Source: Blastocatellia bacterium
Lineage (GTDB): Bacteria > Acidobacteriota > Blastocatellia > UBA7656
NCBI GenBank assembly: GCA_035275065.1
Contig: DATENM010000090.1
Span: 1 to 64,000, forward strand
Direction of reading: 5' to 3'
DNA: 64,000 bases
Shown: piece by piece, positions 8,817 through 17,092 of the stretch
Layout: the number at the start of each line of letters is the position of its first letter
Numbering within the stretch: the first letter of the stretch is position 1
Program-made: the position numbers and the translations under genes
Notes under the pieces: model-generated
What the model was told of the DNA's origin: nothing
The model's input: only the letters and a program-made list of their open reading frames with translations
Databases searched by the model: none

Positions 8817-9503
8817 ATGGCACAAGCGAAAAAAGCCAGAAGTGGGCGGGCGGCAGGGCGCGCTGTCGGCAGCGCGATGAAGATTCATTCAATGGCGGCG
8901 CTGCTCAAAGAGCGCGGCTTCGGCGGCAGCTTCGACGTTCACGGTGCCGTCTACAAGTTCGATTACGCGCCGCAGCGCGCAGAGGTTGCCGCGGGCAAGC
9001 TCCAGTTAACCGGGCGGCTCACGGTCACAGGCGCCAGAGGACAGCAGCGCTCGCTTGAACAGGTGCATGCCACGCTGGAAGCCACGCAGGGCGGCGTCGG
9101 CGCTTCGCCGGTGCGCCGCCAGCTACTGGCCGCCGGGGCGCAATCCGACACGACGGCGACGGCTGAAGAAAAGCAGCAACTGGCAAGCGAAAATGACAAG
9201 AAGTCGAACGAGTCGGCGAAGATGCCTGTGCATGCGCTGCCATTGACGGAAAGCGCCGGGCGTGAAGCGTTCGTCGGCGTGATGTACTTTCGGCTGGAGG
9301 CGCTCGACAGCCGGGCGCTGGGCGTGAACGCCGACCTCAGTCGCGTTCAACTGAATGTGCGAATGGCGCCCGTAAGCGACACCGAGCGCGCGCTCCAAGA
9401 CTTCTATTCTTCAATCGTTGAAGCGCTCTACGGCAACCGCGTCAATGAGCGGCTGGCAGCGGCGGCGCTCGCCGAAATCAACAAGCTGCTCGCTGCCGGT
9501 TGA
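8817..9503 (+). CDS. Hypothetical protein
   Basis: A 228-residue protein I do not recognise. It starts with a basic stretch rich in Lys, Ala and Arg with no signal peptide. A folded segment follows (residues about 20-85), then a low-complexity acidic/Lys linker (about 105-135, E-E-K-Q-Q-L-A-S-E-N-D-K-K) and a second folded segment ending in an Ala/Leu-rich helix. ATG 8817 has GGAG (8808-8811) five bases before it. It follows the GMC gene on the same strand after a hairpin and has no clear link to it. Confidence 0.7.
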   Translation: MAQAKKARSGRAAGRAVGSAMKIHSMAALLKERGFGGSFDVHGAVYKFDYAPQRAEVAAGKLQLTGRLTVTGARGQQRSLEQVHATLEATQGGVGASPVRRQLLAAGAQSDTTATAEEKQQLASENDKKSNESAKMPVHALPLTESAGREAFVGVMYFRLEALDSRALGVNADLSRVQLNVRMAPVSDTERALQDFYSSIVEALYGNRVNERLAAAALAEINKLLAAG

Positions 9504-9545
9504 TTCATCGCGCGCGCCTGCTGACGCGTTCGACGAACGAGAAGC

Positions 9546-10643
9546 TCACTGCTTCACATCAGGCGGGTTGAAGACCGCGTCATCAATGGCGGCGTTTTGT
9601 TTGACCTCGGCGATCTTGCGGCCCCAGCTCCGGCCCGGCATCGACCAGCGGATGCTGAAGGGCAGTTTAACGCCATCCACTTCTTTATAGTCTTCATACT
9701 CGGTCTGCGTCGGGAACGGGCCGAACGTGGTCTTTGATTCTCGGTAACGACGGATCAACAAGCCGGTCTGCGAATCGAAGTAGAGTTTTTCAGACAGCCC
9801 CTGGCGCGTCGTGGCATTGACGACAATTGCTTCGCGTTCGCCGACAGGGGTGCGGCCCTCTACCGCCATTTGCGAATAGAGTTCTCTGATCCGCGTGTTG
9901 CCATAAGACTCGGCATCGCGCACGATTTCAGCTAACTGCTCGCTGCCGATCTGACTTTCCCCCTTGCTGCTTTTGGCCCACCCGCTGGTGCCATCGAACC
10001 CGCTGCGGAAGACGATGTCAGGATAGCTGGTCACCACCAGCAGCTTGTTCGGGGCCTTCTGATAGACTTCTTCAGGCACCAGGACGCCGTCAGCGCCGAC
10101 GCGCGAGCCTTTCAGGATTCGGCTGGTCTGGCGCGTCAGGGCCGCTTTGCCGCCGAGGGCCTGCTCGTAACGCTCAAGCACTTGCTCGACGCTCGGCAAT
10201 GCGGCCTCAGGCTTTGCGCCCGCCGGGCTTTGCCAGAGGTTTTGTCCGAGGGCGACCACCGCCACAGGCTTTGGCTGGCCGCGATGGCAGGTGTAGCAGG
10301 TGATCGTCGCTCTGCCGGCAAACCGGTCTTTGTTGAGGTCAAAGACCATTTGCATCATCATGCGCGCCGTCTGCTTCGTCGGCTTCTCGTCCTTGTCGAA
10401 TGGATTCACGTGGCAGTAGTTGCACTTCACGCCGAGCGCGCCGGTCATCAACGCCATAATGGCCTGCAACTCGGACGCCGGCAGCCCTTTCAGGACTTGT
10501 ATGTTGCGATACATTTGCTCGGTGGTTTTTTCCTGCGCCGGTTCCGCGGGCGCGGCGGCGGCGGCCTCGCTCCGATCAAGCAGGCTGAAGCCGCCGATCA
10601 GCAGCACAACCATGACCGTCATCAAGCGCAATCCTTTTTTCAT
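9546..10643 (-). CDS. Reaction-centre-type dihaem cytochrome c fused to a lipoprotein-sorting-like domain
   Basis: A 365-residue exported protein. After a signal peptide (1-28) comes the block Y-R-N-I-Q-V-L-K-G-L-P followed by two haem sites, C-N-Y-C-H (74-78) and C-Y-T-C-H (116-120), each with nearby Met residues as possible axial ligands. This is the photosynthetic-reaction-centre cytochrome subunit family, widespread in non-phototrophic Acidobacteriota, where it is probably a periplasmic electron carrier. Residues about 150-360 form the shared L-G-G-K-A-A-L module also found in the genes at 15052 and 17093. The start is supported by AAGGAAGG upstream. Confidence 0.85.
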   Translation of the reverse strand: MKKGLRLMTVMVVLLIGGFSLLDRSEAAAAAPAEPAQEKTTEQMYRNIQVLKGLPASELQAIMALMTGALGVKCNYCHVNPFDKDEKPTKQTARMMMQMVFDLNKDRFAGRATITCYTCHRGQPKPVAVVALGQNLWQSPAGAKPEAALPSVEQVLERYEQALGGKAALTRQTSRILKGSRVGADGVLVPEEVYQKAPNKLLVVTSYPDIVFRSGFDGTSGWAKSSKGESQIGSEQLAEIVRDAESYGNTRIRELYSQMAVEGRTPVGEREAIVVNATTRQGLSEKLYFDSQTGLLIRRYRESKTTFGPFPTQTEYEDYKEVDGVKLPFSIRWSMPGRSWGRKIAEVKQNAAIDDAVFNPPDVKQ

Positions 10644-10658
10644 CGCAAGCCTTCCTTT

Positions 10659-10718
10659 ATGTGGCGCAAGCTGTTAGCTTGCGCAGTGGCTGGCGCAAGC
10701 TAACAGCTTGCGCCACAT
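10659..10718. repeat. REP-like palindrome, full copy
   Basis: Perfect 26-bp inverted repeat: arm 10659-10684 (begins ATGTGGCGCAAGCTG) and arm 10693-10718, with an 8-base loop. The half-arm GCGCAAGCTAACAGCTTGCGC is itself nearly palindromic. It lies between the minus-strand sigma/GNAT gene and the minus-strand cytochrome gene. Confidence 0.85.
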
Positions 10719-10722
10719 CGGA

Positions 10723-12576
10723 TCATTCGATCCTGGCGGCGCACATCGCCTTTCCTGATTCGCAGTAGGTCAGGCCGCTGACTCGCCCCTGCTGGTCACG
10801 CAGGAATTCGACCTCGCCATAATGCATCTTGATGAAGAAGCGGTTTTCGGATTCGGGGAATAGCTCATCCTGCATGTCTCTGATCTCACTGATGAGCCGC
10901 GCCCCGACTTTCTTGACGCTGACCGTCAGGTTGGCCGGCAGTTGATGCGTTTCCAGGTGCGCGGCGTCGAAGGCATAGCGCCCAACGTAATCGTCATAGA
11001 CCGCCGGGTCAATCGGCTGAACTTCTCTCAGGCATCTCTCCAGCGTCGCGTGAGCGAGGTGCTGGCGGAAGCCGAGCTTTTCATTGAGCGCCATCGCCGA
11101 AAGGTTCAGATGATGGCAGAAGGCGCGGATGAACGAATAGCCGTGCTGCCGAGCGTATTCAAGGGCTCGCAGCTTGAGCGCGGCGGCGATGCCTCGGCGG
11201 CGATATTCGCGGAGGACGCCGGTGAACCCTTGTGTGATGCTGCCGGCGACTTCGTCGGCCAGGCGCAAGCTAGTCAGCCCGACATAACGGTCGCCATCAA
11301 TGGCGATGAAGCAGGCATCGGGCAGAAGGCCGCGGGCCGAGAACCACCGCGCCACCGTGTCGAGGGGGACGGGCGCGAAGGGCTGACGCCCGGGCTCGTC
11401 GGCCATGACCGGATTGAGCAGCTCGTGCAGCTTGCGCAAACACAAAGGGTCGCGCTCGCGCGCTTCGGCGTAAGTCACAATCGACACCTCGCCTGCCGCC
11501 CGCTCGGCAAGCAACGCGAAAGGCGCGGCGGCAAACTCGGTGACAGGCAGTCGCCATTCTCTGACCACATCGGTTTCGACAAAGCCGCGCGCTTTGAGAA
11601 ACTCCAGCGCCTCGGTGAGCCGCGCGTCATTGCGGTGCCGGACCGCAATGGCATTGACCTCGCGCAGGTCTTTCATCAACTGGTCGAGCAACAGGTCGCA
11701 GACGCCGCTGCGCCAGTGCTCCGGGGCGACGACGAAAAGCAACTGGTACTGCGGCAGAAAGATCGTCTGCTCGACCGCCCCGTAACCGAGCACCTGTCCG
11801 GTCTCGGCATGTTGGGCGACGTAGTGGCGGCGGATCAGACGGCTCTCGTCAAACTGCCGGCGGCGGCGCAGCCAGTCGCCCGCGTCGCGAGGATCGCCGG
11901 CCATCCCGCAGGCCATCGAGGAGACCGTCTCCCAGTCCGACTCGGCGAAAGGGCGAAGTCGCGCCTGAACCTGCTCGGCAAAGTCGCTGCGGCGGGAGGG
12001 GCGGTGCTGTCGTAAATCGTCTTTGAGCATGCCGATCAGTTCTTGCTTCAGCCGTCGCCTGGCAGAGAAGAGCCGTTTGGCCACGGTCGTCGCCTGTAGC
12101 TCAAGAAAGTCGCCGATGTCATGCTGCGAATAGCCGTCTATGTAAAAGAGCGTTGTCACCATGCGCTCGCCGTCGGGCAGCGCCCCGACCGCCGCCAGTA
12201 CCTTCTCAGACAATTCGAGCTTCTCGGCGATGGCTTGCGGGTCAGGGCGGCTTGAGGCAAGGCCCGACCCGGCGTCCAATGGCAGAACCAGCAGCCGCCG
12301 CCCGCGCGTCAGGCGATGGCACTGGCTGAAGACAATTCGCTTAAACCATCCGGGAAAGGCGGCGGGCTCCTTAAGCTGATCGAGCTTCTGCCATGCGGTG
12401 ATGAAGGCTTCCTGCGCGGCGTCTTCGGCCAGGTAGTAATCCCTGAGGATGGCATACGCACAGGCAAAGGCCATGTCCTGGAAGCGGGCGACAATTTCAG
12501 CGAACGCGCGGTGCCTGTCGGCTAGGTCAGCCTGCGAATCAAGCACACCCGCAATAAGCGCATCCATCTCTTGCAA
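10723..12576 (-). CDS. ECF-type sigma factor fused to two GNAT acetyltransferase domains
   Basis: A 617-residue multidomain protein. Residues about 20-90 resemble sigma region 2 (A-Y-A-I-L-R-D-Y-Y-L-A-E-D-A-A-Q-E-A-F and W-F-K-R-I). Residues about 130-180 resemble region 4, with a helix-turn-helix (Y-S-Q-H-D-I-G-D-F-L). About 205-340 looks like a degenerate GNAT domain. About 355-510 looks like a better GNAT domain with the acetyl-CoA loop R-R-R-G-I-A-A-A-L-K and N-E-K-L-G-F. The tail (520-617) resembles the small beta domain found after serine hydrolases. No anti-sigma gene is adjacent, so the fused domains may sense or control activity. The family of each part is known; the role of the fusion is inferred. 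Confidence 0.8.
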   Translation of the reverse strand: MQEMDALIAGVLDSQADLADRHRAFAEIVARFQDMAFACAYAILRDYYLAEDAAQEAFITAWQKLDQLKEPAAFPGWFKRIVFSQCHRLTRGRRLLVLPLDAGSGLASSRPDPQAIAEKLELSEKVLAAVGALPDGERMVTTLFYIDGYSQHDIGDFLELQATTVAKRLFSARRRLKQELIGMLKDDLRQHRPSRRSDFAEQVQARLRPFAESDWETVSSMACGMAGDPRDAGDWLRRRRQFDESRLIRRHYVAQHAETGQVLGYGAVEQTIFLPQYQLLFVVAPEHWRSGVCDLLLDQLMKDLREVNAIAVRHRNDARLTEALEFLKARGFVETDVVREWRLPVTEFAAAPFALLAERAAGEVSIVTYAEARERDPLCLRKLHELLNPVMADEPGRQPFAPVPLDTVARWFSARGLLPDACFIAIDGDRYVGLTSLRLADEVAGSITQGFTGVLREYRRRGIAAALKLRALEYARQHGYSFIRAFCHHLNLSAMALNEKLGFRQHLAHATLERCLREVQPIDPAVYDDYVGRYAFDAAHLETHQLPANLTVSVKKVGARLISEIRDMQDELFPESENRFFIKMHYGEVEFLRDQQGRVSGLTYCESGKAMCAARIE

Positions 12577-12704
12577 GACCGCAACTCCGATTCATCAGCC
12601 TTCACTAAATAAGAGCCGGATTGTCGGCGAAACATTACCGGGGGCACAGGAATTCTATGTTGGAATAACCGTTTGCGCTACACCCGGCTGGAAACCGCTC
12701 TAGA
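12577..12704. other. Intergenic spacer, nothing recognised
   Basis: Spacer upstream of the sigma/GNAT gene. I see no open frame, RNA fold or promoter that I would defend. The repeat described next begins immediately after it. Confidence 0.5.
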
Positions 12705-12877
12705 GCGTGTTTGAAAAGTCCCGTAGGGACGCGATGTTTATAGTTACAGGCATGAAAAAGAAACAAGCTCCGTAGGAGCGCAATATCAACATTGCGCTCC
12801 TACGGAGCTTGATGAATAAACCGACCCGTGACTATAAACATCACGCTCCTAACGGAGCTGTCTTTTCAGACTCGCTC
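12705..12877. repeat. Composite palindromic repeat, CTCCGTAGGAGCG family, copy 1
   Basis: Three nested elements can be read: an outer pair GTCCCGTAGGGAC / GCTCCTAACGGAGC, a middle pair ATGTTTATAGT / ACTATAAACAT, and a central stem GCTCCGTAGGAGCGCAAT / ATTGCGCTCCTACGGAGC. The outermost bases (GAGCG...CGCTC) also pair loosely. The second copy is at 48253-48398. This one ends at the stop codon of the regulator gene. Confidence 0.8.
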
Positions 12878-14836
12878 TCAGGCCGGCGACTCGATGCGCT
12901 TGAGCAGGGCTTTGTATCTCGGCTCGTTCCGCAGGGCGTCGAGGCGCGGGTCATATCGGAGATAAGCAATCCATACCGAGCGGTCTTCGTAGGCTTTCGC
13001 CAGCCATTCAAAGGCGCGGTCATTGTCGCCGAGACAGGCATAGAGCACAGCGACGAGATAGGGCGCAACCGCGCCGCCATCGAGTCGGCCTTTGAGCAGG
13101 TTGAGCGACTGTCGCCGAAAGCCGTTCATCCCGCCTTTTTCATAAGCGCGCTGCAATTCATCTAACGCCTTCGGCGCGCCGCCGCCGAGCGCCCTGGCGC
13201 GCAACGCTTCTTCGATAGACGCGCGGTAAAGCTGCTTCTGCTCGTAAGCCAGCGACAGGAATTCATGCGCCGCCGCGAAATTCGGGTCCATCTCCAGCGC
13301 CTTGCGGAACTGCTCGATAGCTTCATCATAGCGCCGGTCGAGATAAAGCAGCTCGGCAAGCGTCGTGCTGATGCGCAGCGATAGCGGATCAAGCTCCTGG
13401 GCGAGTTGAAGCTCGCGGATGGCTTCAGGGAGGCGGCCCACCGCTGACAGGTAACGGCCATAGTAATGATGCGCGATGGCGTAATTGGGATCGAGCTCGA
13501 TAGCGCGCTTGAACTCGCGCTCGGCCTCCGGCCAGTTCCACTCATGGCGGAATAGCACGAGGGCAAGCGCGCTGTGTGCTTCAGCCAGCCGATCATCTAT
13601 CTCCAGGGCGCGCCGCGCCGCCGCCTTGGCTCTGGCCATCGCCTCTCTTTGCACTGGCGTGTCGTAGCGATAGCCGAGCAGCGCGTACGCATCCGCGAGC
13701 CCCGCGTAGGCCGGGCCGAAGCCGGCGTCCTGCGCGATGGCTTGCTCGAAGTACTCGACGCCTTTTTCAATATCTTTCGTGGCGCTGCGATTCCAGAAAT
13801 AGCGGCCTTTCAAGTAGAGCTGGTAGGCTTCGACATTCTCGGTGTAGCGGCGGGTCAGTTGGCGGCGCTCGTCACTGGTCAGGCTCAACATCAAGGTCGC
13901 GGCGACCTTCTCAGAGATCACGTCTTGCACGCTGAAGATGTTGGTGAAGTTCTCGTCGAACGACCGCGCCCACAGCGATGCGCCATTGCTGACGCGTAAG
14001 AGCTGCACGGTAACGCGCACCTTGTCGCCGGCCATCTGCACCTTGCCTTCGAGCACCGAATCGACGTTCAGCTCGCGCCCGGCGGTTAAGGCGTCGGTGG
14101 CGCGCCCGTACTTGATGACGGCACTGGTCGGGCTGACGGCAATCTGCCGCGTGTCGCTGAGCCGCGTGATCAAGGCGTCGGCCATCCCCAGCCCGAGATA
14201 ATCATCCGGCTCGGCGCTCAACGAAGTGAACGGCAGGATGGCGATTGAATGAATCCCCGCTGAGCCGTTTGATTTGCCCGCCGTTCGCAAAAGATAAGCC
14301 GTGCCGGCGAGGCCGCAAACCACCGCGACGATCAGCAGACGCCGGGCCAGCGTCCAGGCGCGCGACCGGCCCGCAAGCGCCGGGGTGACGACGCGGCGGC
14401 GCGGCGGCGCGGGGTCGGCTGCCTGCGCGTCGAAGGCGATTTCCTCATGACGCTGCGCCTCGATGACCGTATCAACCTCGCTCTCGCGGGTCTCGGTCAC
14501 GTCCTCGCGGATTTCGATGGCGTCGGCAACGAAGCTATAGCCGCGCTTGGGCACGGTCTTGATGATCTTGTTGCCTTGCGCGTCGCCGCCGAGCGCTCTT
14601 CTCAACAGAAAGATATTCTGCGACAGGCTGCCTTCTTCGACGAAGCTCTCAGGCCACAGGCAGGCGATCATCTCTTCTTTGGTGACCGTGCGGCCACGGT
14701 TCTCGACCAGCAGGAGCAGTGTGTCAAAGACCTTGGGCGTCAGCGGCACCGGCTCGTTGTCGCGCAACAAGACGCGCTCTACGGCGTCCACGCGGAACGG
14801 CGCGAAATCATAAAAGTGCTTTGCATACTTCGTCAT
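12878..14836 (-). CDS. Winged-helix DNA-binding, membrane-spanning TPR regulator
   Basis: A 652-residue one-component regulator. Residues about 8-105 form an OmpR/CadC-type winged helix (L-T-P-K-V-F-D-T-L-L-L-L-V-E-N-R-G and I-K-T-V-P-K-R-G-Y-S-F). One membrane segment follows at about 165-187. Next is the TolB-like/adenylate-cyclase-associated block (I-A-I-L-P-F-T-S-L-S-A-E-P-D-D-Y-L-G-L-G), and about 340-640 holds tandem TPR units (Y-L-K-G-R-Y-F-W-N-R, A-I-A-H-H-Y-Y-G-R-Y-L). CadC-like proteins read an external signal and bind promoters directly from the membrane. It is divergent from the S41 peptidase gene, a plausible target. Confidence 0.85.
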   Translation of the reverse strand: MTKYAKHFYDFAPFRVDAVERVLLRDNEPVPLTPKVFDTLLLLVENRGRTVTKEEMIACLWPESFVEEGSLSQNIFLLRRALGGDAQGNKIIKTVPKRGYSFVADAIEIREDVTETRESEVDTVIEAQRHEEIAFDAQAADPAPPRRRVVTPALAGRSRAWTLARRLLIVAVVCGLAGTAYLLRTAGKSNGSAGIHSIAILPFTSLSAEPDDYLGLGMADALITRLSDTRQIAVSPTSAVIKYGRATDALTAGRELNVDSVLEGKVQMAGDKVRVTVQLLRVSNGASLWARSFDENFTNIFSVQDVISEKVAATLMLSLTSDERRQLTRRYTENVEAYQLYLKGRYFWNRSATKDIEKGVEYFEQAIAQDAGFGPAYAGLADAYALLGYRYDTPVQREAMARAKAAARRALEIDDRLAEAHSALALVLFRHEWNWPEAEREFKRAIELDPNYAIAHHYYGRYLSAVGRLPEAIRELQLAQELDPLSLRISTTLAELLYLDRRYDEAIEQFRKALEMDPNFAAAHEFLSLAYEQKQLYRASIEEALRARALGGGAPKALDELQRAYEKGGMNGFRRQSLNLLKGRLDGGAVAPYLVAVLYACLGDNDRAFEWLAKAYEDRSVWIAYLRYDPRLDALRNEPRYKALLKRIESPA

Positions 14837-15051
14837 AGCGGCTGTGAGAACTTTGTAAGAACTTTTTGAGCGCTTTCTAAAGACTGCCCGCTCCGTGTTC
14901 AGGTATGGTCTGGTGCGTGGAAGGCGGCCATCAAAACGCGCGCGAAAATCAACCTGAGCGCAAGCTTAATTCTAAAGAAATGGAGCGCGTTCCCGCAATA
15001 CTTATTGCCCGGAGCGCGGCAGTTGCAGTCTAATGGTTGCGAGGTTATCCG

Positions 15052-17061
15052 ATGAAAAGAAGTTTGCCAATGATCCTTTTGCTGTTGACGCTGGCGGCGC
15101 TCGGCGGCGCGCAAGACCGCGCGCCCGCATCAGCCGCGCGCCCCGCTGCGGCGCAAGCCGGCGAAGCCGCGCCGACGGTTGACCAGATACTCGACCGCTA
15201 CGTGCAGGCGCTCGGCGGCAAAGCGGCGTTGCAGCGCCTGTCGCGCCGCGTCATCAAGGGGACGTTCAGCAGCGCCGAGCTCCAAGCCGAGGGCACGTTC
15301 GAGATTGATGCCAAAGCGCCGAATAAACAGTTCACCATTTTGCAGTCCCCCAGCTTTGGCACCTACCGGCAGGGCTTCAACGGCACGACCGCCTGGCAAC
15401 AACAGCCCCGCGATGACGAGGCCGAAGCCATGCCGGGATTCCAGAAGCGCGAAGCCGACTTCTACCTGCCCATCAAGTTTCATGAGCTGTTCCCGAAGCT
15501 AACCCTCGTCGGCAAACAGAAGGTCGGCACGCGCCAGGCTTACGCGCTCGAAGCGCCGCGTGTCGGGAATCCCAAACGCTGGTACTTCGACACCGAAAGC
15601 GGCCTGCTCATCCGTAGCGAAAGCCGCACGCCCGATGGCCAGGTCACCGAGAGCGAAGACTTTGACGATTACCGAACGGTGGACGGCGTCAAGCTGCCTT
15701 TCAGCATCCGCCGCCTTGATGACGGAGGCACGACGCTCCGGCTCAAAGTCACGGAGGTCAAGCACGACGCCGAGATTGACGACGCGAAGTTTGAAAACCC
15801 TGCCGGTTCGCCGAAGAAAAACGGCGCGGCAACAGAGACCGCCATCACAGAGACGCCGCAGTCGCTCAGAGAACGCACCTTCGAGATCGTCTGGCGCACC
15901 GTCAACGACAAGCATTTCGACCCCAACCACAACGGCGTGGACTGGGCGAAGATGCGCGAGCAGTACGCGCCGCGCATCCGGGCCGCGAAAAACGATGAAG
16001 AGTTTTACAAGCTGCTCAACCAGATGCTCGGCGAGCTGCACCAGTCACACCACTGGGTGATGGCGCCGCAGATGCTCAAAGGCATGCAGGAGAGCCATGC
16101 GAGCGTCGGCATCAAGTACCAGCTCATCGGCGGGCAGGTGCTGGTCACGCGGGTCGAGGCGGATTCGGCGGCGGCGCGCGCCGGCCTGCGACCGGGATTC
16201 GTCATCAAGCAGGTTGATGACACCCTTGTCGAGAAAGTGATTGCCGCAAGCTCAGGCCAGGGTCAGACGCTCGCGCAGGCCAGCGAATCGGTCGCCGACC
16301 AGATTGAGGATGTGCTCGCGGGCAAAGCCGGCACCGCAGTCCGCATGGTTTATCTGGACGAACGCGACAACGCGCACGAGGTCACGATGGTGCGCGACAA
16401 AGACAAAGGCGAGATGGTGCTGATCGAAGGGTTGCCCCTGTACGCCGAAATGGAAACGAAGCGCCTGACGGGCGGCATCGGCTACCTGCGCTTCAGTCAA
16501 TTTCTGCCGAAGCTCAAGCAGCCGATTCACGAAGCGATGCTGGCAATGGGCGATGCGCCGGGGATCATCATCGATCTGCGCGGCAACGGCGGCGGCGACG
16601 ACAGGATTGGCCTGGAGATGGCCGCTCATCTCTTCGCGCAACCGACGGTCTTCAACGTGATGCGGACGCGGCAAGGCATCAAGAACGTCAGCGTCCAGCC
16701 GGAAGCGAAGACCTATGCCGGCCCGGTCGTCATTCTGGTGGATGAGGGAAGCGGCTCGGCGAGCGAGCAGTTCGCGGCGCCGATGCAGGAGCTTGGCCGC
16801 GCCGTCATTGTCGGTGTGCGCACCGCCGCCGCCGATCTCGACGCCGACATGAAGCGGTTGCCGACGGGCGCAACACTGCTCTACGCCTTCGCCGAATGTC
16901 GGACGCCGAAGGGCGTCGTCATCGAAGGGCGCGGCGTCATCCCTGATGTCGAAGTGAAGCTGACGCGCGCCACGCTCTTGCGGGGCGGCGATCCGCAGCT
17001 TGAAGCGGCGATCAGTCAGATACAAAAGCTGGCGCGCAAATCAGCCGTGGCGCCGCAATAA
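15052..17061 (+). CDS. Exported S41 family peptidase with PDZ domain and N-terminal lipoprotein-sorting-like module
   Basis: A 669-residue protein with a signal peptide (1-18). Residues about 40-260 are the shared module (L-G-G-K-A-A-L, K-A-P-N-K, W-Y-F-D-T-E-S-G-L-L-I-R, V-D-G-V-K-L-P-F). A C-terminal-processing-peptidase segment follows: helical T-F-E-I-V-W-R-T-V-N-D-K-H-F-D, a PDZ domain (about 355-450), then G-I-I-I-D-L-R-G-N-G-G-G-D and the nucleophile Ser in G-S-G-S-A-S-E-Q-F-A. It is closest to tail-specific/tricorn-like peptidases. It starts 215 bp from the divergent winged-helix regulator. The Lys of the Ser-Lys dyad was not assigned by eye. Confidence 0.85.
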   Translation: MKRSLPMILLLLTLAALGGAQDRAPASAARPAAAQAGEAAPTVDQILDRYVQALGGKAALQRLSRRVIKGTFSSAELQAEGTFEIDAKAPNKQFTILQSPSFGTYRQGFNGTTAWQQQPRDDEAEAMPGFQKREADFYLPIKFHELFPKLTLVGKQKVGTRQAYALEAPRVGNPKRWYFDTESGLLIRSESRTPDGQVTESEDFDDYRTVDGVKLPFSIRRLDDGGTTLRLKVTEVKHDAEIDDAKFENPAGSPKKNGAATETAITETPQSLRERTFEIVWRTVNDKHFDPNHNGVDWAKMREQYAPRIRAAKNDEEFYKLLNQMLGELHQSHHWVMAPQMLKGMQESHASVGIKYQLIGGQVLVTRVEADSAAARAGLRPGFVIKQVDDTLVEKVIAASSGQGQTLAQASESVADQIEDVLAGKAGTAVRMVYLDERDNAHEVTMVRDKDKGEMVLIEGLPLYAEMETKRLTGGIGYLRFSQFLPKLKQPIHEAMLAMGDAPGIIIDLRGNGGGDDRIGLEMAAHLFAQPTVFNVMRTRQGIKNVSVQPEAKTYAGPVVILVDEGSGSASEQFAAPMQELGRAVIVGVRTAAADLDADMKRLPTGATLLYAFAECRTPKGVVIEGRGVIPDVEVKLTRATLLRGGDPQLEAAISQIQKLARKSAVAPQ

Positions 17062-17092
17062 AAGCGTGATAGGGTTCCGCCACCAAAACTTT

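Noticed and set aside
9546..10643. Evidence of phototrophy
   Set aside because: The cytochrome family is common in non-phototrophic Acidobacteriota and no reaction-centre or pigment genes are present.
10942..12015. Long plus-strand open frame opposite the sigma/GNAT gene
   Set aside because: Shadow of a well-supported gene in high-GC DNA; no ribosome binding site or motif.
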